A stretch of 64,000 nt of DNA from Sphingobacterium tabacisoli. Its GTDB lineage: Bacteria; Bacteroidota; Bacteroidia; Sphingobacteriales; Sphingobacteriaceae. The DNA lies in assembly GCF_017908035.1 (NCBI RefSeq), contig NZ_JAEQMU010000001.1, positions 930,001 through 994,000 of the forward strand, in the 5' to 3' direction. The notes below the pieces were generated by a model. That model saw nothing but the letters and a program-made list of their open reading frames with translations, searched no databases and was not told where the DNA came from. A program made the position numbers and the translations under genes. Positions 7,448 to 15,907 of this stretch are shown here, one piece after another (position 1 is the first letter of the stretch; each line of letters starts with the position of its first letter).

Positions 7448-8446
7448 TTATATCATCCACTTGAAGATACTCGCTCCCCAGGAGAATCCTGCACCAAATG
7501 CAGTCAGCATAACCAAATCTCCGGTTTTAATCTGTTTAAGATTCTGCCATATACACAATGGGATAGTAGCGGCTATGGTATTACCTAAATATTCGATATT
7601 GCTTAAAGCCCTTCCTTCCGGAATATCCAATGCACGACCTACAGCATCAATAATACGTTGATTAGCTTGATGTGGCACAAGCCAGTTTATATCATTTATT
7701 GTCAACCCATTACGATCCATCACTTGAAAACAAGCATCACTCATAGACTGCACTGCATGTTTAAATACCGTCTTACCATCTTGCTTCAAAAAACGTTTAT
7801 CAGTTACCGCGTCTTCTGCATCCATTGGATAGAGCGAACCTCCGCCTTCTATATTCAAGAATGAGCGTCCCGAGCCATTACTCCGTAGATATGCATCCAT
7901 GATACCGCCTTCTGTGGATGGCTCCAACCACACTACTCCAGCTCCATCACCAAAAAGAATATTAGTAGAGCGATCGTGGATATCTACATAAGTACTGATA
8001 TTATCAGCCCCCACAACCAGCACATTTTTATAACGTCTCGTTTCAATCAACGAAGCCCCTAAATCCAACGCATATAAGAAACCGGAACACGCAGCATTCA
8101 TATCAAAAGCCCAAACATTATCTAGCCCCAACTTATCTGCTATAATATTAGCCGTAGCGGGCATTGGCATATCTGGTGTCGATGTTGCCACCAACAATGC
8201 ATCTATATCATAAAGATTCTTGTTGTACTTAGTAGCCAAATCCTCAATAGCCTTCACCGCCATATCCGATGTCGCTAAATCTTCCTCCAGAATCCTTCTC
8301 TCTTTGATTCCAGTACGCTTAATAATCCATTCGTCCGAAGTATCGCAGATCTTTTCTAAATCAGAATTAGAACGGGTATTCTCTGGGATATAACCACCAA
8401 TACCAGTTATCGCTGCATAAAGTCTATTCGGTACACCTACACTCAT
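7448..8446 (-). CDS. fabH: 3-oxoacyl-ACP synthase III (FabH family)
   Basis: A 332-residue thiolase-fold condensing enzyme that starts fatty-acid synthesis by joining an acyl-CoA primer to malonyl-ACP. The catalytic triad is visible as Cys120 (NAACSGF), His259 (VPHQANQR) and Asn289 (LGNTIAA). The N-terminal region (GIGGYIPENTRSN, DEWIIKRTGIKERR) is conserved in the family. This copy stands alone rather than in the usual plsX-fabH cluster, so it may be an extra copy with a different primer preference; the fatty-acid role is still the best call. ATG at 8446; the downstream terminator is shared with the convergent H1-like gene. Confidence 0.93.
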   Translation of the reverse strand: MSVGVPNRLYAAITGIGGYIPENTRSNSDLEKICDTSDEWIIKRTGIKERRILEEDLATSDMAVKAIEDLATKYNKNLYDIDALLVATSTPDMPMPATANIIADKLGLDNVWAFDMNAACSGFLYALDLGASLIETRRYKNVLVVGADNISTYVDIHDRSTNILFGDGAGVVWLEPSTEGGIMDAYLRSNGSGRSFLNIEGGGSLYPMDAEDAVTDKRFLKQDGKTVFKHAVQSMSDACFQVMDRNGLTINDINWLVPHQANQRIIDAVGRALDIPEGRALSNIEYLGNTIAATIPLCIWQNLKQIKTGDLVMLTAFGAGFSWGASIFKWMI

Positions 8447-8786
8447 AAAAATCAGTAATCACATTAAATGCTTTTCAGCAGTCAAAACAAATCATTTTGT
8501 TATATCACTTAATGGGTTTATACATTCAATGCTCATTAAGAGGCGTAAAAATAGACTTTTATTCCACACTAGAAGAAAATAACAGATCATTTTGACAATT
8601 AGTTTACCGAAAAACAATCTATTTAGAATCATTCTACAGATGTAATTTACTATTATATCGAGCGGTTTACAGCTTCCCAAATTTTATTTTAAACAAGCTC
8701 CTTTATCAAGAATATTAAATCGCGCATGCGATTACGTAATAGTACTTGTAAAAGCGTCATAAATCGTTTATTTTTGGTTTCCATTT
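8447..8786. other. 340-bp intergenic region, no gene seen
   Basis: This AT-rich stretch lies between the fabH start (minus strand) and tRNA-Pro (plus strand), so it holds two divergent promoters. The tRNA promoter is annotated separately. I see no convincing ORF, hairpin terminator or repeat in the rest. Confidence 0.7.
8746..8776 (+). promoter_or_regulatory. Promoter of tRNA-Pro
   Basis: TTG (8746-8748), a 20-bp spacer and TATTTTTG (8769-8776) match the Bacteroidota -33/-7 consensus and end 10 bp before the first base of the tRNA. Confidence 0.65.
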
Positions 8787-8863
8787 CGGGATGTAGCGTA
8801 GCCCGGTATCGCGCCAGCATGGGGTGCTGGAGGTCGTCGGTTCAAATCCGGCCATCCCGACCA
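8787..8863 (+). tRNA. tRNA-Pro (anticodon GGG)
   Basis: 77 nt including an encoded CCA end. The acceptor stem CGGGATG pairs with CATCCCG. The anticodon stem CCAGC/GCTGG encloses the 7-nt loop ATGGGGT, giving anticodon GGG for proline CCC (and CCU) codons. The T-arm holds GGTTCAAATCC. A hairpin terminator follows. Confidence 0.96.
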
Positions 8864-8871
8864 ATAATAGG

Positions 8872-8904
8872 AAGCTTTCTGTTTTCGACAGAAGGCTTTT
8901 TTTG
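8872..8904 (+). terminator. Terminator after tRNA-Pro
   Basis: AAGCTTTCTGT pairs with ACAGAAGGCTT (one T-G wobble) around a short TTTTCG loop and is followed by a run of seven or more T. Confidence 0.85.
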
Positions 8905-9005
8905 TGAAAGTGTATGTATTATTGATTTCATCTCTATTGGTGATTCGCCAGCTGATGGATCCATGAAAGTTTTGTTTGACAGACCGCCCCCTGGTTTACA
9001 TATCT

Positions 9006-9074
9006 CGCATTTATAATTCTTTAATACGGATTGTAAATGTTCAAAGCATGTTTATCATTTCTTATTTATCTTGG
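9006..9074 (+). promoter_or_regulatory. LytTR-type promoter A (upstream of the 9229 lipoprotein gene)
   Basis: First repeat CGCATTTATAA (9006-9016, degenerate), 10 bp, second repeat CGGATTGTAAA (9027-9037), 29 bp, then box TATCTTGG (9067-9074). Same spacing as five other promoters in the next 7 kb. The box lies 154 nt before the preferred ATG, giving a long leader. Confidence 0.6.
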
Positions 9075-9228
9075 TCCAATGAAACGATTGTTCCTATTCA
9101 TTAATAGACTATGTATTGGGCCAGCAATCCAAGCATGGATATGTTTTTCTTATTGTATCCTATTATCCTGGCGCTGTACTGTGTTACGGCATATTAATCG
9201 GTCTCGCAACCTTCATATTCCAAAAAAA

Positions 9229-10473
9229 ATGAAAATATCTTTCTTAACCTTCCTGAGTGTCATAGTTTTCACTTCCTGCACAGGTAGAACTGGCGCACAA
9301 TCGGCCATTAACGTCTCAACAGGCGCAGATGAATCAGTAGCTATAACCAAAAGTGCTAAATCTTTCTACGACTGGTGCTTCAATAACGAATTCCCTTATT
9401 ACGAAGTCGTCCGGGGCAAAAACGAAAAATGCAAGCTAGACACCGCTTCTTACTTTAGCAAGCTAAGAGCATTAGGTACTATTTCCGAGCAATTTATAGC
9501 ACAGGAAAAGAGACGGGTAAAAGACTGTGCCGATTTTATGTCCTCCGTAGACTATACCGCATACGAGGCTGCCGACGCTTATGAATATGATACCCATTGT
9601 TCGGATTTATACTATATGTACTGGATTAAAAGCCAAGAAATACCGAACAGCTTTGCAATCAAAAGTGTAAAACAGAATGGACCACGAGACGCCACTGCAG
9701 ATGTTTATGTAAACTATGGTGGCACGGATGAATACCTCACCACCATCAGCTTACAGAAGGAGCAGCGTATCTGGAAGATAACCCAGATCAAGACTATAGA
9801 TAAAGACCTAGCGTCATTGGTAGAGGCAAGGGTCTTAATAGAAGACTTTATTCCACAAGGGTGGAAGACCATCCTACACGAGAGTGGAGACCTGAATAAG
9901 GACGGTATAGACGATCATGTAATTGTTATTGAAGACACGAAAAACGAGAACATCAAGACAAACGATGGCTTGGGACAAGATACCCTTAATGTCAACCCAC
10001 GCATGATTATGGTGTTTTTCAAGGAAAAAGACAATGGATACACCTTGGTAGCCCAGAATGCTATTGGGTTTATACCTCCCGAAAATGACGAAGAATCCAC
10101 CTGCCTGGCCGATCCCTTAATGACAGAAGGAGGGATAGGCATTCAAAAAGGAATTCTCACCATCAGTTTTCAGTACTGGCTCAGCTGTGGTTCTTGGTAT
10201 GTCAACAATGCAGATTATAAATTCCGCTACCAAGACCGAGAAATGGAACTTATAGGCTTTGATCATTCCGAATTCCACCGCGCTTCTGGCGAACAGAGCA
10301 GTACCAGCATCAATCTTTCGACAAAACAGATGGAGCATACCACTGGATACAATATGTTTGAAGACAGCATCTCCAAACCCAAAACAACCAAGAGCAAATG
10401 GAAAGGAGGGAAGAGATACACCCTAGACCAGTGTAGCCCTGACACCTATTCCGAGCTGCTCGACATCAAGTAA
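9229..10473 (+). CDS. Lipoprotein of unknown function
   Basis: A 414-residue protein beginning MKISFLTFLSVIVFTSC, a type II signal peptide with the lipid-attachment Cys at residue 17. The frame stays open upstream to 9037, but the Cys/Trp-rich upstream residues look untranslated and the signal peptide fixes the start at 9229. The mature part has a DUF3828-like first half (YDWCFNNEFPYYEVVRG, IWKITQIKTID, about residues 40-200). The second half begins GDLNKDGIDDHVIVIED, an Asp-rich FG-GAP/EF-hand-like calcium loop (about residues 225-240) seen in Bacteroidota secreted proteins. It is the first member of the putative LytTR regulon. Function unknown. Confidence 0.85.
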   Translation: MKISFLTFLSVIVFTSCTGRTGAQSAINVSTGADESVAITKSAKSFYDWCFNNEFPYYEVVRGKNEKCKLDTASYFSKLRALGTISEQFIAQEKRRVKDCADFMSSVDYTAYEAADAYEYDTHCSDLYYMYWIKSQEIPNSFAIKSVKQNGPRDATADVYVNYGGTDEYLTTISLQKEQRIWKITQIKTIDKDLASLVEARVLIEDFIPQGWKTILHESGDLNKDGIDDHVIVIEDTKNENIKTNDGLGQDTLNVNPRMIMVFFKEKDNGYTLVAQNAIGFIPPENDEESTCLADPLMTEGGIGIQKGILTISFQYWLSCGSWYVNNADYKFRYQDREMELIGFDHSEFHRASGEQSSTSINLSTKQMEHTTGYNMFEDSISKPKTTKSKWKGGKRYTLDQCSPDTYSELLDIK

Positions 10474-10555
10474 AACACGCTCCGAAAGCCTCGAAATAAC
10501 TGAAGGATAGCTACTAATTGCATAAAAACAATTCTACTACCCTTCATTATCATTT

Positions 10556-12319
10556 TTAATATACCACCCGACTCTTCACCTTATAACTCGTCAATGTATG
10601 TTGTAAATCTGCAATGTAGAGTTCAAATTCATCTTTGGTATCTGCTTTCAGGCGCATCTGACTCGCAAACATATATTTTCGTGAGTAATCTCCATTTTTA
10701 AGAGCCACCTGAAATCGTCCGCTATATCCAGGTTGACGTACTGCGGTTTCTACAAAAAAGACAACTTCATCTATATCAGACAGCGCGTACCGCTTGGGCC
10801 ACAAGCTGTTTATTTGCAACTGCTTATATGTCATTGTAAATGGTTGTGGATTAACTCCCGTCTTGCGTAAGAGCCACAGTACACCTCTCACTCCCAATGT
10901 TAAGCTCAGTATTACCCAGATAAACCAGTAGTTATTTTCCCGATGCACGGTCTTTACCTCAAGCACTTCTTTACCCTTAACAGGGGTCATTTTATCATTC
11001 CTGATCAGCTCCCGTATTGCATCAGTACGGATATCTTTATCGAGCAACTTGTCAACTGTATTCTGGTCTGCAACACGGTATATGGCCCTCCGAACACCTT
11101 GATTATTACCAAGCTGATCAAAGTAGAAATAATCTGCGCCATTTTTCCATACTGCACCAAAATTATAGCTCACAGGGCCAACTCTCTGCCATGCTGCTGG
11201 GTCAACAGGTTCATCCAATTGATAAATATGGGTGGACTGGGATTTAAGCCCAGGATCGCGCCGTCCCCCCCAATGTTCGCTCGTTTCTAAATAAAGTAGT
11301 CTTTTGTTATTCGAAAAAATCAGCGGTTCGATCTCTTTAAAGTCCGCCCCATTGAAAGGATTTTCATCTAAACGCATCACCTTCTTTTGAACGGTATCAT
11401 AATAGAAAATACCAGATTTACTCAAAAAGAAGCTATGAAAAATGTGCCCACCATGTAGTGACAGTTCTTTATATGGAGCATAGCTTTTATCAAAAGGTAT
11501 CTCATTTACATACACCATATCTTTCTTAGGATCAATCAGGTAGTTTTCTTGATTTTGAGCATCAAAAGCAAGTGCATGTAATTCCTTATTTGCCTGTAGG
11601 GGAAGGAGGTCATTCTTATAGTATACGTGCTTATCATCCGCAAGATAAACGAAGCTATGACGAATGTCACCATCATTGTATAATAGCGGTAACTGTCGTA
11701 AGGAGAAGGGACTCGCTTTTGGCAAAAGCTCACCTTGATAATAAACTAATTTTCCATTCGTGGCGACACGCGCTTCTAACAACGGAGTGTACACGCTATT
11801 ACCTTCTTGGAGAAATTGAAGGGGATAAATATCCCTTTGTGGTTTATCCGCTAATCCTGCACCGTATAGTATTTTTTCCAGGACAAAAGCAACACCTGAT
11901 AGATCATTATTAGAAACACTCATTGGGGCACAATAGCAGGTTGCTTTACCATCCGTAAAATAGCCTTCCCCCAGTGCTTTGGCTGTAGCTGGATCAAATC
12001 CTTCCACAATTCTATTACCGCAATAGGCATTATTCTTGTCTACTGCAAACTGCCGGTTGGAAATATGCTCATCTATCTCCCGAAAACTAGCAACATCCGC
12101 TTCCTTGATTAGGTAATAGCCACTACTAGGGACCACGGCATAAATCTGATTATTATAATTAGTAAAGACACCATTAATCTCCTTACCATCACGATATAGA
12201 TTACTTAGATTGGGCTCACCTCCAAACTCACCGATCAAGAGTAATATCGTTACAGCGAATAACGCTATAAAAAATAGAATACCTGTTACCTTTATCACTT
12301 TAATATTACCCTCTTTCAT
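10556..12319 (-). CDS. DKNYY-repeat membrane protein
   Basis: A 587-residue protein with an N-terminal membrane segment (residues 8-27), a large predicted exported domain, and a second membrane segment (about 464-484) followed by a PH/YcxB-like cytoplasmic tail. The middle contains repeated sensing-type units resembling the DKNYY family (FAVDKNNAYCGNRI, LADDKHVYYKNDLLP, YFYFDQLGNN). DKNYY proteins are beta-propeller-like cell-surface proteins of unknown role. It is divergent from the 12604 gene, and its predicted LytTR promoter lies 137 nt upstream of the start. Function unknown. Confidence 0.82.
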   Translation of the reverse strand: MKEGNIKVIKVTGILFFIALFAVTILLLIGEFGGEPNLSNLYRDGKEINGVFTNYNNQIYAVVPSSGYYLIKEADVASFREIDEHISNRQFAVDKNNAYCGNRIVEGFDPATAKALGEGYFTDGKATCYCAPMSVSNNDLSGVAFVLEKILYGAGLADKPQRDIYPLQFLQEGNSVYTPLLEARVATNGKLVYYQGELLPKASPFSLRQLPLLYNDGDIRHSFVYLADDKHVYYKNDLLPLQANKELHALAFDAQNQENYLIDPKKDMVYVNEIPFDKSYAPYKELSLHGGHIFHSFFLSKSGIFYYDTVQKKVMRLDENPFNGADFKEIEPLIFSNNKRLLYLETSEHWGGRRDPGLKSQSTHIYQLDEPVDPAAWQRVGPVSYNFGAVWKNGADYFYFDQLGNNQGVRRAIYRVADQNTVDKLLDKDIRTDAIRELIRNDKMTPVKGKEVLEVKTVHRENNYWFIWVILSLTLGVRGVLWLLRKTGVNPQPFTMTYKQLQINSLWPKRYALSDIDEVVFFVETAVRQPGYSGRFQVALKNGDYSRKYMFASQMRLKADTKDEFELYIADLQHTLTSYKVKSRVVY

Positions 12320-12456
12320 CTATTTATACCTCTTTTTTAGATTAGTCTTTAATTTTTAAAAATGATTCCTTTCACCTAATGCCCACACAATTGTTCTCCA
12401 AGTTATCCTCAGGAAATAACATGCGTTCGGAACTAGATTTCACCACGAATCAACGT

Positions 12457-12525
12457 AAAAGTAGGGCAAAAAACTCCAGTCTCCTAGCTGTGCTTTACGA
12501 TTCGCCCGCCTTAGTTTATGATTTG
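12457..12525 (-). promoter_or_regulatory. LytTR-type promoter F (for the DKNYY gene)
   Basis: Read on the minus strand: CAAATCATAAA (12525-12515), 10 bp, CGAATCGTAAA (12504-12494), 29 bp, box CTACTTTT (12464-12457). The repeats are degenerate, but the spacing equals that of the other five sites. It abuts promoter B, with only 3 bp between the two distal repeats. Confidence 0.5.
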
Positions 12526-12528
12526 TCG

Positions 12529-12596
12529 CGGATTGTAAAGCTATCCTACGAATTGTAAACATATAAAATAATTCGAACCTTCTTTTAGCATCTTTG
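12529..12596 (+). promoter_or_regulatory. LytTR-type promoter B (for the 12604 gene)
   Basis: CGGATTGTAAA (12529-12539), 9 bp, CGAATTGTAAA (12549-12559), 29 bp, box CATCTTTG (12589-12596). The ATG follows 7 nt after the box, so the leader is very short. The repeat period here is 20 bp; in the other five promoters it is 21 bp. Confidence 0.65.
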
Positions 12597-12603
12597 CTCC
12601 AAT

Positions 12604-13185
12604 ATGTTAAGAAAAAAACACCTTACAACAACAGCTACAGAAGAAATGGGGGTAGGACCAAACTCAACACAGATCCAGTTCCGAGCCCTCAATCAACCCA
12701 ACTATAGACTAGCAATTGTAATGATTATTCTTGCTACTATCGTTCCGGCTGTAATTTTTATGGCTATCGTGATACACTATAATATTACTAATTTGAGCAG
12801 GGGAGAGGTTGTCTCTTGTTTGGCAGTAGGGGGTATTATCTCCTTCCTCATCGTAGCCTTTATCTTTTCCAAATTCTTGGCCGAACAGTTCACTATGACC
12901 TTTCATACCGACTACATCGAAGTACAGTCATCCAAAACAAACGACACATTTGATTTTGCCCATCTCGAAAGCTTCCAGATCTGGAACAACTCAGACTACT
13001 CCAAGCTGATCATCCGCCATGGCCATCAACTCGTAAAATACCATGTTGGCTTTGCCAATCTCATCAAGACAATCCCTATTTTAGCGGCAGAAGATACACT
13101 TGACATTGTCTTTAGCCCACAGCTTGGCTTTACCAAACATATTGTAAATCGAAAAGGCATTAATATAATTACCTATAGCGCCTAA
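12604..13185 (+). CDS. Small membrane protein of unknown function
   Basis: A 193-residue protein with two membrane segments (about residues 38-60 and 72-92) and a roughly 100-residue C-terminal domain. That domain (FHTDYIEVQSSKTNDTFDFAHLESFQIWNN) resembles a PH-like beta fold such as those after membrane anchors in YcxB or bPH proteins. The DKNYY protein encoded divergently also ends in a PH-like tail. No enzyme motif is visible. It is part of the putative LytTR regulon, with a 7-nt leader after promoter B. Function unknown. Confidence 0.82.
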   Translation: MLRKKHLTTTATEEMGVGPNSTQIQFRALNQPNYRLAIVMIILATIVPAVIFMAIVIHYNITNLSRGEVVSCLAVGGIISFLIVAFIFSKFLAEQFTMTFHTDYIEVQSSKTNDTFDFAHLESFQIWNNSDYSKLIIRHGHQLVKYHVGFANLIKTIPILAAEDTLDIVFSPQLGFTKHIVNRKGINIITYSA

Positions 13186-13233
13186 CAAGTCCTCTTTCAA
13201 TTCCAGTCATCCTCCCGTCTGCTAAATCCAATG

Positions 13234-13302
13234 TGGACACAAAATATTTTCCAGCGGATTGTAATCGCTTGATAAATCATGTTTCAAAATATCGTTTATT
13301 TG
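13234..13302 (+). promoter_or_regulatory. LytTR-type promoter C (for the 13325 lipoprotein)
   Basis: Weak first repeat TGGACACAAAA (13234-13244), 10 bp, strong second repeat CGGATTGTAAT (13255-13265), 29 bp, box TTTATTTG (13295-13302). The ATG at 13325 lies 22 nt after the box. Confidence 0.55.
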
Positions 13303-13324
13303 AAGAATATTTAGCACCAAAAAC

Positions 13325-13810
13325 ATGAATATAAAGCTATTTTACACCTTAGCAGCGCTTTCATTGACCGTCGCATGCCAACAATCCGCATCCCATTCGT
13401 CCACAGTTCAGGACAGCATTCATACCGATACCGGTAGTACCAAAGCCAGCCTACTACCAACCGACACCTTATCAAAGGTTGAGGTAAAAATAGATTGCAT
13501 AGACAAAGGTGGTGACATGGAAAATGGCTTTCTAAACGAGTGCATTTTTCATAAGGCCAGCCTAGAGAAAACCTACAGCCTCTACCGGATGCGTAATACT
13601 GACAACGATGACGGCAAATATCTAGAGCCGACACTCCCTAAATCAGACGCGACCAAGACCTTTGAACAGTCTGCTATAACCGTAAAATATACCTATAATG
13701 ATGTTAAATCATTGACCATCGATTTGCTATTTCCAGGAGGGGAGACCACTATTACCCTTGCCAAAGACAGCATAGGAACCAAAATAAGCACCCTGCATTC
13801 GCCAGACTAA
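13325..13810 (+). CDS. Small lipoprotein of unknown function
   Basis: A 161-residue protein with the type II signal peptide MNIKLFYTLAALSLTVAC (lipid-attachment Cys at 18) followed by a Ser/Thr-rich linker. The mature domain contains two cysteines (IDCIDKGG, NECIFHK) that could form a disulfide in the periplasm. No family was recognised. It is transcribed from its own LytTR-type promoter and is followed after 13 bp by the repeats of promoter D, so it appears monocistronic. Confidence 0.82.
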   Translation: MNIKLFYTLAALSLTVACQQSASHSSTVQDSIHTDTGSTKASLLPTDTLSKVEVKIDCIDKGGDMENGFLNECIFHKASLEKTYSLYRMRNTDNDDGKYLEPTLPKSDATKTFEQSAITVKYTYNDVKSLTIDLLFPGGETTITLAKDSIGTKISTLHSPD

Positions 13811-13823
13811 ACCTATGCTCGAA

Positions 13824-13892
13824 CGGATTGTAAACTGGAAAAAGCGGATTGTAAAAGCGATGTTGCATTCCCATTCTTATTGCATTACTTTG
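13824..13892 (+). promoter_or_regulatory. LytTR-type promoter D (for the 13913-15867 operon)
   Basis: The clearest member of the set: two perfect copies of CGGATTGTAAA (13824-13834 and 13845-13855) with a 21-bp period, 29 bp, then box TTACTTTG (13885-13892). A TTG at 13863-13865 lies 19 bp before the box as a possible -33 element. The ATG at 13913 is 20 nt after the box. Confidence 0.75.
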
Positions 13893-13912
13893 AAAGACAA
13901 ATCGAACTATTA

Positions 13913-14611
13913 ATGGGAAAATCTACAATCTCTAAAAAGAAAAAAACAATGTTTATCCTCCTGGCAGTATCCAGTATACTCCTTGTATTTGTAGTTGTTG
14001 CAAATGCTATCTACATCAAGCAAAATGAAACACTCTTATACAAAATCCAGCAACACCTTACCTACAGCAAGGAGGACTGGGAAAACTATGAAGCCAATCA
14101 GAAGATCTTAACGGCCAATCCACCGAGTGAGTCTGTTATGACCGAAGTAATGGCCGCGCCAGACAAATACGACCTGTATCCTGTAGACCTTGATAGAGTT
14201 CCGGAAGAATTCAGAGCTGCTGAGACTGAAAAGATAAGAAAAGCGAACTTTGAAAGTCTTAGTAAAGCCAAGAACCAACCGGATAACGAAGATGCACAGG
14301 CAGCCTTAATACGATTTGTCGGCGATAGATTAACCGAGGCTATTATTCATCAGAAACTCAATATCAAGGTAGGAACCTGTTACGATAACCCAGAAAAGCA
14401 AGATAACTTTCAATGTGTAAGCTGCATGGTTCTACTTTATAATCGAGACAAAAAGCAATGGGTAGAAGCCCCCAATGGTGACAATTTCATGCAGAATGCC
14501 TATGATTTTTATCAAGGATCTAAAGACGCCATATGGGAAGCCCATGATCTGAGCATGCGTATTCCTTTTGACAAACCCTTATTTAAAAAATACAGTTTGA
14601 CAGGCATTTAG
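13913..14611 (+). CDS. Membrane-anchored protein of unknown function
   Basis: A 232-residue protein with a Lys-rich start, one membrane segment (residues 13-35) and a predicted periplasmic domain. Two close cysteines (FQCVSCMVL) and one further Cys (VGTCYDNP) could form a disulfide or bind metal. An upstream TTG at 13880 was rejected because it lies before the -7 box; the ATG at 13913 suits promoter D. First gene of a three-gene operon with gaps of 33 and 38 bp. Function unknown. Confidence 0.82.
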   Translation: MGKSTISKKKKTMFILLAVSSILLVFVVVANAIYIKQNETLLYKIQQHLTYSKEDWENYEANQKILTANPPSESVMTEVMAAPDKYDLYPVDLDRVPEEFRAAETEKIRKANFESLSKAKNQPDNEDAQAALIRFVGDRLTEAIIHQKLNIKVGTCYDNPEKQDNFQCVSCMVLLYNRDKKQWVEAPNGDNFMQNAYDFYQGSKDAIWEAHDLSMRIPFDKPLFKKYSLTGI

Positions 14612-14644
14612 CCCTTGTCTACACTTTAATTACAGCGACCTAAT

Positions 14645-15190
14645 ATGTTTAGATTTTTAAAAGAACTATTTAACACAGAGAAGACAGAAGTAGAACAGGA
14701 AGAACCTACAAGCATCAGGAGCAATGATCCAGACAATGTACTTTCCGATATCGTATGGGCTTTTAACCGTAAACCTTATGACTCACAAATCGACTTTGAC
14801 AGTGAGATATCGCGCTATCAAAAAGACATCCTTAAGTCGAAGGCTTATTGGAACGGTGACGATCTCGTTATTGATGCACCTGAAATAGAAATTGCTTATG
14901 AAGCCTGGATTACAGGTTTAGATGATCTCAAATCTAATGAAGAACTGCTCGACGATGAAGGAGATGTGTTTGACGAAGACAATGAAGAAGACGGTTTTTT
15001 CCAGGTAGAAATTTCCGCAAAACTACAAGCGGCCAATGGCAGCAGCTTCTCCGCATTGGACATCATGTACCAGATGGAACATCAAGTGAGCAACAAAGAG
15101 TTAGGAGATCACATTTTCTTTGAAGGATTCCGTCGCGCACAGGACTATAACGGGCCTATTCCATTATACCATATGATATGCGGAAGCTAG
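14645..15190 (+). CDS. Acidic cytoplasmic protein of unknown function
   Basis: A 181-residue soluble protein without signal peptide or membrane segment. The centre is strongly acidic (DDEGDVFDEDNEEDGFF, about residues 101-117). The N-terminal 30 residues look disordered. I do not recognise the family. It lies second in the promoter D operon, 33 bp after a membrane protein gene and 38 bp before the RDD protein gene, which suggests a role with an envelope system, but no function can be assigned. Confidence 0.8.
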   Translation: MFRFLKELFNTEKTEVEQEEPTSIRSNDPDNVLSDIVWAFNRKPYDSQIDFDSEISRYQKDILKSKAYWNGDDLVIDAPEIEIAYEAWITGLDDLKSNEELLDDEGDVFDEDNEEDGFFQVEISAKLQAANGSSFSALDIMYQMEHQVSNKELGDHIFFEGFRRAQDYNGPIPLYHMICGS

Positions 15191-15228
15191 TCTTCCCATA
15201 TTTTTAGAACTACTAAACTTTAGACACC

Positions 15229-15867
15229 ATGTTTGTTATTTTCGGCACAAAAACAGTAGGCAAAACAGTCAAAACTGGCTCTTTTTATTGCCCACAATGC
15301 GACTGCGATCGCCCTTATCAATTACAAAACCGTAGGCGGTATTTTTCGCTTTTCTTTATCCCTGTACTTCCACTTGAAAAGCAACCCGATACACTGTCTT
15401 GCAATTTCTGCAAATCCGCTTATGTACCACGGTCTATTTTATCGCCCTCCGAGTATGTTCCCACCTCCTTAAATGGAGATTTAGAACAACAACAATTGGC
15501 ATCTTTCGGCAAACGTATAGGCAGTTACTTCATAGACCTTATTTTTTTGGTATTGCTCAACTTCCCATTGGCCATACTTGCTGGAAAGATGAGCACCTAT
15601 TTACCGAGTAATTACATCTTGGTATTTACCCCCGTATGGATGCTCTACTTTTTCCTGATGGAATGGTTGCTCAAAGGCACACTCGGAAAGAAAATCGTTG
15701 GAATCAAAATTATAAGCGACACCAAAAACAAATCGGTCTCCGTATTCCAATACTTTATCCGAAGCCTCATAAAAATGGTCCCTGTCATCAATATCGTCCT
15801 ATTCTTTAACGACAAACGCAAAGGGTGCCACGATTTTGCCGCTCAGACCATCGTGGTAGAATCATAG
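15229..15867 (+). CDS. RDD family membrane protein with N-terminal zinc ribbon
   Basis: A 212-residue protein. Residues 1-70 hold two Cys pairs (C21/C24 with an extra C26, and C58/C61) forming a zinc-ribbon-like module. Residues 88-205 form an RDD domain with membrane helices near 90-112 and 125-145 (GKRIGSYFIDLIFLVLLNF, GTLGKKIVGIKI, KGCHDFAAQTIVV). RDD proteins are thought to be transporters, some linked to Na+/H+ antiport or protein trafficking; the role of this one is unknown. Last gene of the promoter D operon; a hairpin follows. Confidence 0.87.
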   Translation: MFVIFGTKTVGKTVKTGSFYCPQCDCDRPYQLQNRRRYFSLFFIPVLPLEKQPDTLSCNFCKSAYVPRSILSPSEYVPTSLNGDLEQQQLASFGKRIGSYFIDLIFLVLLNFPLAILAGKMSTYLPSNYILVFTPVWMLYFFLMEWLLKGTLGKKIVGIKIISDTKNKSVSVFQYFIRSLIKMVPVINIVLFFNDKRKGCHDFAAQTIVVES

Positions 15868-15881
15868 TTCATAACAACACA

Positions 15882-15907
15882 ATGCCCTTTTTATTAGGGC
15901 ATTTTTA
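15882..15907 (+). terminator. Terminator after the RDD gene
   Basis: ATGCCC (15882-15887) and GGGCAT (15897-15902) enclose a 9-nt T/A-rich loop and are followed by a T-run. It ends the 13913-15867 operon and overlaps the end of the convergent lipoprotein gene. Confidence 0.75.

Noticed and set aside
8726..9016. Plus-strand ORF covering tRNA-Pro
   Set aside because: It overlaps the tRNA and its terminator entirely and has no protein-like features.
9037..9228. N-terminal extension of the lipoprotein gene
   Set aside because: The residues are Cys/Trp rich with no domain, and the lipoprotein signal at 9229 would be buried.
11572..11913. Plus-strand ORF inside the DKNYY gene
   Set aside because: Antisense shadow; no start context or family match.
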